DNA of 64,000 nucleotides from JAAYJT01 sp037446395 (GTDB lineage Bacteria; Bacteroidota; Bacteroidia; Bacteroidales; JAAYJT01), in contig JBBIIP010000002.1 of NCBI GenBank assembly GCA_037446395.1, positions 62,001 to 126,000 of the forward strand. Direction: 5' to 3'. Below the pieces are notes generated by a model. It saw only the letters and a list, made by a program, of their open reading frames with translations, was not told the origin of the DNA and made no database searches. Every line of letters starts with the position of its first letter. The first letter of the stretch is position 1. This document shows positions 34,785 to 44,349 of the stretch, piece by piece. A program made the position numbers and the translations under genes.

Positions 34785-36128
34785 ATGTATGCTGTAGTAG
34801 ACCTGGAAACCACCGGCACAAGTGCACAGCACGGCCGGATCACAGAAATTGCCCTTTACCTGTTTGACGGAAACGAGATTACAGATTCGTTTGTGAGCCT
34901 TGTCAATCCCGAGTGTTCAATTCCGTATTTCATCACGCGCCTCACAGGTATCAGCGATCAAATGGTGGCGAATGCGCCACGTTTTTGTGAAATCGCCCGA
35001 AAAGTAGTAGAAATGACTGAAAACAAAATATTTGTAGCACATAATGTCAGCTTCGACTATAATTTTCTTCGTGAGGAATTTCGCAGGCTTGGCTACGACT
35101 ATAGGCGTGAGAGGTTATGCACGGTAAGCCTGAGCCGTAAAATATTTCCCGGGTATGGCAGCTATAGTTTGGGAAATATCTGCCAGGCACTCGGCATAGA
35201 AAATATCCACCGCCACCGTGCTGCCGGCGACGCCCTGGCAACTGTTAGTCTTCTGAAACATTTGCTCTGGGCCAACGAGTTCAACCCCTCCGAAAAGAGG
35301 GTAAGATTTTCATCGCCCGAGCATGATTTGGTGCGCTCCATTCCTGAAACTACCGGAGTGTACTACTTGTTTAATGAGCGGAATCAGATCATTTATATCG
35401 GAAAAAGCATCAATATGCGCGAGCGGGTTAACAAACACCTCTTGCAATGCAATACACGGCGGGCGATTGATATGAAAAATGCCACCACCGGAGTCGGTTA
35501 CGAAGAAACCGGCTCGGAGCTGATTGCCCTGCTGCTCGAATCAAGCGAGATCAAAGCTAAAATGCCAATTTACAACCGTCGGCAGCGGAGACAAACATCG
35601 CATTATGGGTTGTATTTTTATTGCAACACAGATGGTTATTTGTGCCTGAAGATTGATAAAACAAACCGGAACAACACACCCATTATTGCCTATCCGGCCT
35701 TGCACGAAGCACGCCAGCATCTTTTTTTCCTCAGCGAACGTTTTAATTTGTGCCAGAAGTTGTGCGGGTTATACAACACTCTGGGGGCTTGCTTTCAATA
35801 CTCAATCAGACAATGTAAGGGCGCATGTATTGGTGTTGAACATCCGGGTTCATACAATGCACGTGTCGAAAAAATGATTAATACTCTAGCCAATACGGAT
35901 GAAAGTTATTTCATTATTGAACCCGGCCGGCATCAAGAAGAAAATGCAGTGGTGAAGGTTGAAAATGGAAAATATATCGGTTTTGGCTATTTCGATTTAA
36001 ATTCATTTGCAGGGAATACCGACTGTCTGAATGATCACATTAAACCCTACGAGGATAACCGCGACGTACAACAAATCATAAGATCATACATGCGGCAAGG
36101 ACGGGCAAAAAAAATCATCAGGTTTTGA
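34785..36128 (+). CDS. DnaQ-type exonuclease fused to GIY-YIG nuclease (Cho/UvrC-like)
   Basis: A 447-residue double nuclease. Residues 1-165 are a DEDDh 3'-5' exonuclease like the epsilon subunit of DNA polymerase III: VDLETTG, VAHNVSFDYNFL and HRAAGDA. From about 185 a GIY-YIG domain follows: GVYYLFNERNQIIYIGKSIN and RVNKHL, then a region as in the N-terminal part of UvrC (ETGSELIALLLESSEIK). A Cys-containing segment (CQKLCGLYNTLGACFQ, CKGAC) recalls the Cys cluster of UvrC/Cho. It should act in nucleotide-excision-type or other DNA repair. The fusion is known in several phyla; the exact role is not settled. The ATG at 34785 follows TTAGG. Confidence 0.9.
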   Translation: MYAVVDLETTGTSAQHGRITEIALYLFDGNEITDSFVSLVNPECSIPYFITRLTGISDQMVANAPRFCEIARKVVEMTENKIFVAHNVSFDYNFLREEFRRLGYDYRRERLCTVSLSRKIFPGYGSYSLGNICQALGIENIHRHRAAGDALATVSLLKHLLWANEFNPSEKRVRFSSPEHDLVRSIPETTGVYYLFNERNQIIYIGKSINMRERVNKHLLQCNTRRAIDMKNATTGVGYEETGSELIALLLESSEIKAKMPIYNRRQRRQTSHYGLYFYCNTDGYLCLKIDKTNRNNTPIIAYPALHEARQHLFFLSERFNLCQKLCGLYNTLGACFQYSIRQCKGACIGVEHPGSYNARVEKMINTLANTDESYFIIEPGRHQEENAVVKVENGKYIGFGYFDLNSFAGNTDCLNDHIKPYEDNRDVQQIIRSYMRQGRAKKIIRF

Positions 36129-36144
36129 ATCAATAACAAATCGG

Positions 36145-36909
36145 CTAAAGAAACAAAAAACCCAGCGTAAAGCTTACACGGTTATAGATCGTATAAACTC
36201 TGCGATGATATGGACGTGCCCCATCAAAGTTCTGTTCAGAATAAGAGAGTTTCTGGTACCGGTATCCAAGAGAAAAGTTAAACGAACCATGCTCGGAAAC
36301 CCTGAAATTGATGCCAGCCGAAGTGCCGAGCAAGAAACCGCCAAACGTTTCATTTATGTAACCTGAAGACCATCTCCAAGAATTTGTTTTGATGTTTTCG
36401 ACTGCAAAGCCATAGCCTGTTTGAAATGATAAAAACGGACTAACTCTTTCGTCAAAAACAAAATAGCGGATATCGGCAAACAATGGCATCACGCCAAAGT
36501 CGTAATACTCATAGCCAAGGCCAACTCCTGTAAAGAATTGCGGATTGTGATGATAGCCATTGATGGAGGCAATAACTGGAATAGGAACATCTTCGCTGCC
36601 AAAGTTTGCACCAAAGTATGATAAATTATAGTAGCCTTTATTCTTGATCTGTTGCGAGATGGAAATTTTTTTGAAATGCCGGTAGCCAGTGCTGTCGAAT
36701 TCGCTGGGATTAAATAGCCACACCCCGCAATCGTTTTCAACTTTAACTCCAAGGGCGCCATCATGTTCCAGTATTTTGCCTTTCACTATTTCGCCGTTCT
36801 TTAGAAAAACGGCATTGGGCTTGCGTTTTTGTGCTGTTACCAAAAAAGGCAACAGCACAATCAACGCACAAACAACTATTGATAAAGAAAAACGGGATCT
36901 TAGTTTCAT
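36145..36909 (-). CDS. Predicted outer-membrane beta-barrel protein
   Basis: A 254-residue exported protein with signal peptide (1-26, ending LVTAQ). A short N-terminal beta domain (AVFLKNGEIVKGKILEH) resembles small envelope domains that recur in Bacteroidota. From about residue 100 amphipathic strands suggest an eight-strand barrel (FFTGVGLGYEYYDFG, FLSFQTGYGFAVE, SFNFSLGYRYQKLSY), ending in the aromatic strand RVSFTLGFLFL. Its ATG overlaps the stop of the LVIVD lipoprotein gene (ATGA), so the two are translationally coupled. Function is unknown. Confidence 0.75.
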   Translation of the reverse strand: MKLRSRFSLSIVVCALIVLLPFLVTAQKRKPNAVFLKNGEIVKGKILEHDGALGVKVENDCGVWLFNPSEFDSTGYRHFKKISISQQIKNKGYYNLSYFGANFGSEDVPIPVIASINGYHHNPQFFTGVGLGYEYYDFGVMPLFADIRYFVFDERVSPFLSFQTGYGFAVENIKTNSWRWSSGYINETFGGFLLGTSAGINFRVSEHGSFNFSLGYRYQKLSYSEQNFDGARPYHRRVYTIYNRVSFTLGFLFL

Positions 36910-38210
36910 GGGCGAACTACAGGTATGTGGCTAAGCAATTGGAGATTATTCAGGTTGGTGTAGTTATATTGAAAAAGTCCATCGGCTCCGATTAACATCA
37001 GCAACCCACCAAGTGGAATCACGTCATAAGCCTTTATGTTCTGAAAATGCGCAATTTGGTTTGCCTGAATATTTAGCGGGTCGGATGCATTGAAGATTTT
37101 TAGCCCCGCATCGCCATCGCAAATAAAAAGAATGCCATTGTCAATTCCCAGTCCATGGGGATTGAAGAAAGGATAAGATTTCACAAGTACTGGTTTGGCG
37201 ATATTTGAGATATTTAACACATCTAACTGGTTTGTAAAGCCATTGCACAAGGTGCCCGAGCGTAAGGTCACGTAAGCATAATTGCCCTCAACCACCACCG
37301 GGTCGCAGGAATTAATATGATTGAATGCCGAAATATAAGTGGGGGTAGCTGGGTTTGCCAGGCTGTAAACCAGCATACCGGTAGTGGTGCCGAGGAAGAG
37401 TTTGTCGTTAAGCGGGAAGATGGTTTCTACCATTCGGTTTAACTGTATTGTAACTCCTGTAGTGATTCCTGGTGTGGCGCTGATATTGAAGAGCTTCAGG
37501 GCGGAGTTATGTACTGTGTAGAGAAAATTGGAATATATTGTAAATCTTGCCATTGACCCGCCTACTCCCACACTTGTCGAGGAGCTCGAAAAGCCAACTT
37601 CTAACCCGCCCAAGCGTGCAATGCCCATGCCATCGAAGGAGAGAAAATTTTTGCTGTAGCCCGAACCACGTTCGATTAGTTCGGTATGTTCCTTTATCTT
37701 CCAGCCCACAACCACTCCCTTGGTAAGGTCGAGGTTGGCTACCGGGTAGGAACGGTCGAACTCAGGCAGTACATTTGGAAAAGCGTTTGGCACACGGTCA
37801 ATTTCCATGGGGTAGGTTGGCACACTGATGTCAATGGCAACCAGGTCAATATAACTGTCGGCATAAAGTATATTGCCCCTGATGGCAATATCGGCATTTC
37901 CCGGAATTTCGACAAATGCAATCATTTGCGGGGATGCCGGGTTTGTATTGTTAATAATGTGAACCCCTTTGTTAATTTCATTGACAAACAAATAATTGTC
38001 CTTGAAATAAATCTTGCCAGGATTTTCGAATGCCTGCGCGCTTGTTCTTTTCACTGACTTGCGAAAATCCGTGAAACTCATGTAAACAGGAATATTCGCA
38101 GTATAGGTTACTTCTTCGTAGGTCTTATCGCTGCAAGCACTGATAAATAGCATTGGGATGAGGAGCAAAGAAGCAACAGCAATCCATATAAAATTAGGTT
38201 TCGTCTTCAT
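36906..38210 (-). CDS. LVIVD-repeat lipoprotein
   Basis: A 434-residue lipoprotein: signal with lipobox ISAC and lipidated Cys26, then a beta-propeller-like series of LVIVD repeats, each with a strand such as GKIYFKDNYLFVNEINKGVH, RGNILYADSYIDLVAIDIS, EGNYAYVTLRSGTLCNG and DNGILFICDGDAGLKIFNA. Proteins with this repeat are surface or periplasmic and probably bind ligands or partner proteins, but no enzyme activity is known. The gene is followed with a 4-base overlap by a barrel gene and preceded by another small lipoprotein (38317-38874), so the three may form one envelope set. Confidence 0.88.
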   Translation of the reverse strand: MKTKPNFIWIAVASLLLIPMLFISACSDKTYEEVTYTANIPVYMSFTDFRKSVKRTSAQAFENPGKIYFKDNYLFVNEINKGVHIINNTNPASPQMIAFVEIPGNADIAIRGNILYADSYIDLVAIDISVPTYPMEIDRVPNAFPNVLPEFDRSYPVANLDLTKGVVVGWKIKEHTELIERGSGYSKNFLSFDGMGIARLGGLEVGFSSSSTSVGVGGSMARFTIYSNFLYTVHNSALKLFNISATPGITTGVTIQLNRMVETIFPLNDKLFLGTTTGMLVYSLANPATPTYISAFNHINSCDPVVVEGNYAYVTLRSGTLCNGFTNQLDVLNISNIAKPVLVKSYPFFNPHGLGIDNGILFICDGDAGLKIFNASDPLNIQANQIAHFQNIKAYDVIPLGGLLMLIGADGLFQYNYTNLNNLQLLSHIPVVRP

Positions 38211-38316
38211 TTCATTTGATTTGTTTCATCGAAGATGGTAAAACCAGCTTTTAAGTTGCACAACACAATAATAAATCAGAAATTTTTCTGAATATTTTCA
38301 ATTGGCAAGAAACTTC

Positions 38317-38874
38317 TTAGGGGATCGGTGTTAGCCTCAATGTCCAGGCAAAGGTCATTGTACCATTAAATGCCGGAACTGTGGCTCCGAGGGTTGATCC
38401 GCTCCATGCAGCATCGGAGATTGAAAAGTTCATCGGATTATCAACCGGGTTGGATGTATTGAACAACAGGCTGGCCACCTCTATCCATCTGGTTCCATCC
38501 CAACCCCAAACGATCATATTGGTTACAACAATAGTCGCTGTTGTGATTTGTACAAAACTTTCATCTCCTCTGATCACGACCTTGCCCTTTGGGTTGTTGA
38601 CTATCAGGCTGCCGAATTCCCTTATTTTGACTACTTCGGGTTCTTCGGCAGTTGCATCATAATTGGCAGGCGAGGGAGTACTCAGGGTAACCTCACCCGA
38701 CTTTGCAATGTATACATCAAGGGTAGTGTTTGCATCGAATGACGGAAAACTCCGGGAATAAACCAAACTTAATGTTCCGGTATAATCAAAATCAAGGATG
38801 TCTTCGTTTTTATTACATCCAGCCGAAATAAGCAAGGCAGGCAGCCATAAAACAAATATAAATTTGCGAAACAT
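38317..38874 (-). CDS. Hypothetical lipoprotein
   Basis: A 185-residue lipoprotein with lipobox SAGC and lipidated Cys19, followed by the acidic stretch NKNEDILDFD. The mature chain is rich in beta strands (FDANTTLDVYIAKSGEVTLS, GKVVIRGDESFVQITTATIV, GTMTFAWTLRLTPIP). No named domain was recognised. It sits 106 bases upstream of the LVIVD gene on the same strand and may share its envelope location. Confidence 0.7.
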   Translation of the reverse strand: MFRKFIFVLWLPALLISAGCNKNEDILDFDYTGTLSLVYSRSFPSFDANTTLDVYIAKSGEVTLSTPSPANYDATAEEPEVVKIREFGSLIVNNPKGKVVIRGDESFVQITTATIVVTNMIVWGWDGTRWIEVASLLFNTSNPVDNPMNFSISDAAWSGSTLGATVPAFNGTMTFAWTLRLTPIP

Positions 38875-38979
38875 CTACTTTCAGATCACATGATTTATAA
38901 TTTTCTAAAACGAAAATTCCGGAAAAGTGATGCCAATATACGAATTTTAAACGGTATATTGAGGGCGCTGCAAAAATAA

Positions 38980-39684
38980 TTAGTCATACAGCCCTTTAAC
39001 CTTTGGCCTGCCTGCGATAAAGTCTTTGAGATAAAATGGTTCAAAGTAGGCAATGTTTTCGAATTGCAGTTGCCTGAACCTGATGGATGCCAGGGGAGCC
39101 ATGTGTGCTGCGGAGTGGGCAAAAGAATCTGCGAGAAACGCATTGGGGTTGTTTAGTTGCAGCTCTTTGCATTTATATGCGCCATCGCCAAAAAAATAAA
39201 CCGGATACTCGGCCAGCACTGTTGAAAAGGAATCATTTTCAATGATTTTTGCCGAAACAGGATCAAACTCGCTCAAATCCTTATGATAGAATGCAGTGAA
39301 CACTTCCATGCGGCGGGCATCAATCATTGGGCAGAGCAAGGCGTGATCTGGCAGGGTTGGGTTGCTCATAATAAATCCGTTAGCCATTGATTGCAAGGTT
39401 GGTATTGCAATCAATGGCTTGTCGAGGGCAAAGCAGTATCCTTTTGCGGCAGAAATCCCGATACGCAACCCTGTGTATGATCCCGGCCCCATACTCACAG
39501 CCACTGCATCGAGTGCAGTGAAACTGATACCGGATTGCTTAAAAATATCTTCGACGAATACATTTAGAACAGATGAATGTGCATTCTTTTCATCGGTTTC
39601 CTTTATGGCCAATATTTTGCTTTCATTAATCAGTGCCACTGAGCAAACCGCGGTAGCGGTTTCGATACACAAGATCAATGCCAT
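38980..39684 (-). CDS. tsaB: tRNA threonylcarbamoyladenosine synthesis protein TsaB
   Basis: Non-catalytic partner of TsaD in the formation of t6A37 in ANN-reading tRNAs. The 234 residues have the ASKHA fold: ILCIETATAVCSVALIN, KNAHSSVLN, AVSMGPGSYTGLRIGISAAKG and PLIAIPTLQSMANG. The ATG at 39684 was chosen because the family begins MALILCIETAT; the frame upstream overlaps the adaptor gene. It starts 4 bases after the HlyD-type gene and is probably co-transcribed with the efflux pair although unrelated in function. Confidence 0.95.
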   Translation of the reverse strand: MALILCIETATAVCSVALINESKILAIKETDEKNAHSSVLNVFVEDIFKQSGISFTALDAVAVSMGPGSYTGLRIGISAAKGYCFALDKPLIAIPTLQSMANGFIMSNPTLPDHALLCPMIDARRMEVFTAFYHKDLSEFDPVSAKIIENDSFSTVLAEYPVYFFGDGAYKCKELQLNNPNAFLADSFAHSAAHMAPLASIRFRQLQFENIAYFEPFYLKDFIAGRPKVKGLYD

Positions 39685-39688
39685 AGGG

Positions 39689-41032
39689 TTATTTTTCGGT
39701 AGCGTACAACTCTTTTCGGTCAACCTTTTTCACATGGTCTCCATCTTTCAGGGTGGTCGAAACAGCCCGGTAAGGGCCAGTAATCACTTCGCTTTGCTCC
39801 TCTAGCCCTTCAAGGATCTGTATGTACATATTGTCCTGAATTCCTGTTTTAACCGGAACAAGTTTTGCCAAATCATCCTGAATGACAAACACGTATTCGC
39901 GGGTTTCTTTTTTGGCAGGGGTGGCTGTTGCCCGATTATCGGTGGTGTCAGCATTCTTGCCGGCCAGCGTGTCGGCACGTGTTGTCACTGCCTGAATCGG
40001 AACAGTTAACACATCTATCTCCTGCTGGGTTTGAATATCAACGGTGGCCGACATCCCTGGCCTGAATGGCGAATAATTTTGTTCACCTGGTCGGTCGAGA
40101 TCGCGATAAGACTCGGGTAGTATGCGGATACGCACATCGAAGTTTGTAACCTGATCGGCGCTCACACCGGTTAAGTTTGCACTGGTGGCAATGGAGGTTA
40201 CCAGCCCTTTAAACTTTCTGTTCAGATAGGCATCAACCTCAACCAGGGCTGTATCGCCAAGGTTAACGCGCACGATATCATTTTCTGCAACACTCACACT
40301 TACCTCCATACTCGACAAATTTGCAATGCGCATAATTTCGGTACCGGCGAATTGGGAAGTTCCCACCACACGCTCGCCTTTCTCAATCGATAACTTGGAA
40401 ATTGTGCCATCCATGGGTGAATAGATAGAGGTTTTTGATAGATTCTCGCGGGCCTCTTTTACGGCAGCTTCTGAACTCTTTACGCTAAATTCAGCGGCAC
40501 GGACACTCTGCTCGGCTGCTTCAACCTCTGCCTGGGCAACCAGAAAACCAGCCCTCACAGCATCATATTCGCTTTGCGAGATGGCGTTTTGTGCCAGTAA
40601 ACTCTTGTTTCGCTCATAGTTTGTCTTGGAATTCAGAAATTGAGCCTGGGTTTGTGCCAGCCGGGCATGGCTATTGCTTAAGTTGGCTTTTTGCATGTTG
40701 AGAGCGGCCACAATGCGATCGAAATTCGACATGTAGATCTCTGGGTTTATCTTGGCAAGAAATTGGCCCTTTATTACTGCATCGCCTTCTTTAACCATTA
40801 ATTCAACCACTTCGCCTGAAATGTCAGGCGAGAGTTTCACTTCCACCTCGGGCTGGATTTTTCCGCTTGCCGAAACGAGTTCAACAATTGTTCTCTTTTG
40901 TACCGTTTCAACCGTAACTTTTACTCCCGGTTTTTCGCCGATAAAGCCTTTCTTTTTTGCATAAACCAGGGCGATTACGATAAAAACAACCAGTGCAATA
41001 GCGACCCGGATAATGGTTTTTCGATTTTTCAT
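39689..41032 (-). CDS. HlyD-family periplasmic adaptor of an efflux system
   Basis: A 447-residue membrane fusion protein with an N-terminal TM anchor (about 7-26) and the MacA/AcrA-like order: beta-barrel start VELVSASGKIQPEVEVKLSP, lipoyl half MVKEGDAVIKGQFLAKI, a long coiled-coil hairpin (about 100-205, rich in Gln, Ala and Glu), second lipoyl half YSPMDGTISKLSIEKGERV, and the barrel with LDRPGEQNYSPFRPGMSATV. It belongs to the MacA/RND type. The transporter it serves, an ABC permease or RND pump, is not adjacent. The TolC-like gene is upstream and tsaB is downstream. Confidence 0.92.
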   Translation of the reverse strand: MKNRKTIIRVAIALVVFIVIALVYAKKKGFIGEKPGVKVTVETVQKRTIVELVSASGKIQPEVEVKLSPDISGEVVELMVKEGDAVIKGQFLAKINPEIYMSNFDRIVAALNMQKANLSNSHARLAQTQAQFLNSKTNYERNKSLLAQNAISQSEYDAVRAGFLVAQAEVEAAEQSVRAAEFSVKSSEAAVKEARENLSKTSIYSPMDGTISKLSIEKGERVVGTSQFAGTEIMRIANLSSMEVSVSVAENDIVRVNLGDTALVEVDAYLNRKFKGLVTSIATSANLTGVSADQVTNFDVRIRILPESYRDLDRPGEQNYSPFRPGMSATVDIQTQQEIDVLTVPIQAVTTRADTLAGKNADTTDNRATATPAKKETREYVFVIQDDLAKLVPVKTGIQDNMYIQILEGLEEQSEVITGPYRAVSTTLKDGDHVKKVDRKELYATEK

Positions 41033-41156
41033 ATTTGTTGATTTGTAAAGAGTTATTGATTGTGAATATCAATGTTTTGTGATTATATTGCTTGGGAAGG
41101 ATGCTGCATGATTTGTTTCGTGAAACGAACTGAATGTATATTAGTTTTAGTGAGTG

Positions 41157-42578
41157 CTAGTTTTTAATGCTGAGAGGCAATCCCATGTAAAAGTCCAATA
41201 CTTTTGTTTTGAAAACATAATCGTATTTTGCCTGCAACAATTCCGATTGTGCCCGCTGCAACTCCTTTTTGGCATTGTTGTAATCGAGCGAGGTGAGCAT
41301 ACCCAAAGTGAAACGCTGTTCAGCATATTTGAATGACTCCCTGGTGGCATCTACTTTTTTATTCGAAGCGTTGTATTTTTTAAAGGAGGCGCCTGCATCA
41401 GCCCAAGCCTGTTGAATGGTTTTGTTAAGCTGTAGCTTAGCCGATTCGAGTTCATAAGTTGCATTTTGAACAGCAATCTTTGCCTTGCCAATATTTGTGC
41501 GCGTGTTCCATCCGTTAAAAATAGGTATACTCACCCTGAGGTCAATGGTGCGGTTGTTGTTATCGCTAAACTGGTCTGAAAACGGCTTGATGGCGTAATT
41601 TCCGTACCGTACAACTTGTGCGTATACCGGTTTGTTATCGCTGGTAGTTCCAATTGTAATGGTTTCGAGATATTGATCTTTCCCGATTTTTTGAGCACCG
41701 CTATAACCTGTTCCCCAACTGCCTGCCATCTGAATACTCGGGCTTTGGCTGCCTCTGGCAATGGCCAGGGATTTCATTGAGCTCTCTAATTTCATTTCGC
41801 TGCTCTTTATGCCTGGTTGTTTTCCGACAGCAAACCTGAAAATTTGCGAAGGGTCCATGGTCATACTCTTGCTTTCATATAATTCGATGGCCGGTCGTTC
41901 GATTGTAAAACCATCGGTTGTGGGCAGGTCTAACATTTGAGCCAGATTGAGTAAGGCAAGGTCGAGATTATTCTTCGCTTCAACTACCTGCAGCTCTTCA
42001 GCCGCCAATTGGGCTTCGATAGTCAATAGGTCGCCCTGAGCCAGGGTGCCGGCTGATACAAGCTTCTTCATCCGCTCCACCTGCTGGCGCGTAATGCCAA
42101 TCTGGTTTTCTGCAATGCTCAAATACTCTTGTGAGTAAAGTATTTGCAGATAGGCCATGGCAATGCTCAGCGAGATGTCGTCCATGAATTTGTCGGTATC
42201 GAATTTTGTGGATAGCAGGTCAAATTCGCTTTTCCTTACTGAGTTGATCTTTTGAAAACCATTAAAAATCGTTATTGTAGATGAACCATAGAAGTTATTT
42301 GATTGCACCCTTGCGGTTGCAAACTGATTGGTAAACCGGTCAATGGTCTGTCCCCAGTTCCAACCATGCGAAACAAATCCATTCAGGTTTGGAAGCAGGT
42401 TCATTTTGCTTTGCAAAACATCGCTCTGTGCATTTTCGACACCAAGTAAATATTGCTTCACCTGGATGTTGTTTTCGAGGGCATGATTGACGCATTCTTC
42501 TAGTGTCCAGGCTTTTTGAGCAAATGAGGAGCTCATTGATAAGGCAATAAGCGCGATTACTCTGATAATTTTTTTCAT
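41157..42578 (-). CDS. TolC-family outer-membrane efflux protein
   Basis: A 473-residue outer-membrane channel of efflux or type I secretion systems. A signal peptide ends at about residue 20 (SSSFAQ). Two repeats of the helical barrel are visible: ENAQSDVLQSKMNLLPNLNG, NNLDLALLNLAQMLDLP, then IGKAKIAVQNATYELESAKL and AEQRFTLGMLTSLDYNNAKK near the end. The ATG at 42578 was chosen since it gives a proper signal sequence; a longer frame upstream does not. The adaptor gene is 124 bases downstream on the same strand. No pump gene is nearby. Confidence 0.92.
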   Translation of the reverse strand: MKKIIRVIALIALSMSSSFAQKAWTLEECVNHALENNIQVKQYLLGVENAQSDVLQSKMNLLPNLNGFVSHGWNWGQTIDRFTNQFATARVQSNNFYGSSTITIFNGFQKINSVRKSEFDLLSTKFDTDKFMDDISLSIAMAYLQILYSQEYLSIAENQIGITRQQVERMKKLVSAGTLAQGDLLTIEAQLAAEELQVVEAKNNLDLALLNLAQMLDLPTTDGFTIERPAIELYESKSMTMDPSQIFRFAVGKQPGIKSSEMKLESSMKSLAIARGSQSPSIQMAGSWGTGYSGAQKIGKDQYLETITIGTTSDNKPVYAQVVRYGNYAIKPFSDQFSDNNNRTIDLRVSIPIFNGWNTRTNIGKAKIAVQNATYELESAKLQLNKTIQQAWADAGASFKKYNASNKKVDATRESFKYAEQRFTLGMLTSLDYNNAKKELQRAQSELLQAKYDYVFKTKVLDFYMGLPLSIKN

Positions 42579-42940
42579 ATATGAGTGGAATAAATCGGGG
42601 GCAATATTAGTAAATAACTGCAAAGGCCGGGATCAAAATGTCAAATAAATATAAAGAGTAATTATATGATACAGATTTGCAGGTGTTTAATGATTAAAAA
42701 CCAACATTTGTTCGAGAAACCTATACAGAATATTCACGATCGAAGATGGGCTTGATCGTTACTCTATTATAAAGACAACCAGACAGGTATAAAATTGCTT
42801 CGTGTTGAATTTTTTTTTGTTGTCACTAAAAAAATAGACTAATCGAGCATACATCCGAGGAATATAATAATTTTACTCATGCTGAAGTCTGAAGTGCTTC
42901 CAAAGAAATGATGCATTATGAATATGAAACACCAGGTAAA
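42579..42940. other. A/T-rich divergent intergenic region
   Basis: About 360 bases between the tolC-type gene and the multihaem cytochrome gene. No gene or clear hairpin was found. A near match to the -7 box (TAATTTTA at 42868-42875) faces the cytochrome gene. The start of the cytochrome is uncertain, so the last 33 bases may be coding. Confidence 0.5.
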
Positions 42941-44311
42941 ATGAAATCATTCAACCCCAAGCATCTTTTGCTTTTACTGGGCGGTTTAGCTGCCTTATGG
43001 ATATTGGCAAGTGCATTTTTGTCCAGTAAAAATCCGCATGAACAGGTTGTCTATAAGTACGACGATTTTAAGACGCCCGAGTATTGCGGCACTGCCTGTC
43101 ATAACGATATCTACAGGCAATGGAGCCAGAGCATGATGTCGCAAGCCTATACTCACCATTGGGATGAGATAGAATATTTCGACCTGGCAGTGCCGCATGC
43201 CCGAATCGAGAAAAAAGTTTCAGAAGTTGAAGCGGGTTGTAATGGTTGTCACACCCCTATGGCATTCCTCACCGGTGATGTGCCGCCACCAAAACCTGAT
43301 AAAAACTCGAGAGCTAACGAGTCGGTGTCGTGCGAAGTTTGCCACCTAATTACAGGTTTTAAGGGCGATATTCCTCACAATTTCAACTACATCATGAAAC
43401 CCGGAAAAACCAAATTTAGCGGCCGCAAAGGGGGGGTGCAGTCGCCCAACCACGAAATTATCCTGAGCGATCTGCACCGCAGCGGTGATTTTTGTGGTAT
43501 TTGCCACAACGAGATGAGCCCCTATGGTATTTGGGTGAAATCAACACATCTCGAATGGAAAGAAGGCCCTTATTCCAAAGAAGGCGTACAATGCCAGGAT
43601 TGCCACATGCCTAAGGCAAAAGGCAAGGTTGCCATTATGGGCAATACCTACGAAGATGCACGGCAGCATCTGTTTCATGGCGCACACGACCCCGGCAAGG
43701 TGCGTGGAACTGTCGAACTACGCATTCATCCCGACGTCACACAAGCTGAACCTGGCGAGAGCGTGAAATTTACTGTTGTACTTTTCAATCAAAAAACCGG
43801 GCACAAATTCCCGACAGGTTCGGTTGAAGACCGCATTTTATGGATGCACGTCGAAGCTATAGATGCCAACGGAAAGGTTTATCACTTGCCCGTTGACCGA
43901 AAAGGGTTTAATGGAGAAGATTATACCATTTCCTCCAACGTGCTGGCATACAGGGACATGGGGGTTCCGCTGGGACTCAGGGATTTTAAAGGAGTTCAAC
44001 GCGATGGCATTCCATTGGGCAACCGCATTTTCCGCATGCCCTATTTCGATCCGGATGGCAACATGACCATGCAACAATGGCACACTGCTTCCTTAGGAGT
44101 TGATTACCGCCTGGGCCCCCGCCAGGCTGTTTCTGAAACTTGCACATTTACCATCCCATTTGACGTAGCCCCTGGAAAAATGACTGTGAAAGCAACCCTT
44201 AATTACCAGCTTTTGGTGAAACCGGTGGCAGATTTTTTAAAAGTTCCAGCAGAAGAATCGAATATTATCGTTGTGAATGATCACAAGACGACCATTGAAA
44301 TATTGCCATAA
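42941..44311 (+). CDS. Pentahaem c-type cytochrome with Ig-like C-terminal domain
   Basis: A 456-residue exported, probably membrane-anchored cytochrome related to cytochrome c554-type proteins. An N-terminal TM anchor lies at about 8-28. Haem motifs: CGTACH at 49-54 (C-x3-C-H, unusual), CNGCH (100-104), CEVCH (131-135), CGICH (185-189) and CQDCH (218-222). The second half is a beta-rich domain with TQAEPGESVKFTVVLFNQKT and HKFPTGSVEDRILWMHVEAI, as in other multihaem proteins of electron-transfer clusters. The ATG at 42941 follows AGG and leaves a normal positive N-terminus; an in-frame ATG at 42908 would add 11 residues. It is 38 bases from the haem-porin gene. It may work as an electron carrier across the periplasm or as a nitrogen-oxide or other reductase. 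Confidence 0.82.
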   Translation: MKSFNPKHLLLLLGGLAALWILASAFLSSKNPHEQVVYKYDDFKTPEYCGTACHNDIYRQWSQSMMSQAYTHHWDEIEYFDLAVPHARIEKKVSEVEAGCNGCHTPMAFLTGDVPPPKPDKNSRANESVSCEVCHLITGFKGDIPHNFNYIMKPGKTKFSGRKGGVQSPNHEIILSDLHRSGDFCGICHNEMSPYGIWVKSTHLEWKEGPYSKEGVQCQDCHMPKAKGKVAIMGNTYEDARQHLFHGAHDPGKVRGTVELRIHPDVTQAEPGESVKFTVVLFNQKTGHKFPTGSVEDRILWMHVEAIDANGKVYHLPVDRKGFNGEDYTISSNVLAYRDMGVPLGLRDFKGVQRDGIPLGNRIFRMPYFDPDGNMTMQQWHTASLGVDYRLGPRQAVSETCTFTIPFDVAPGKMTVKATLNYQLLVKPVADFLKVPAEESNIIVVNDHKTTIEILP

Positions 44312-44349
44312 TAATTTAGAAACCAATCAGATAATTCATAAAAACCGCT

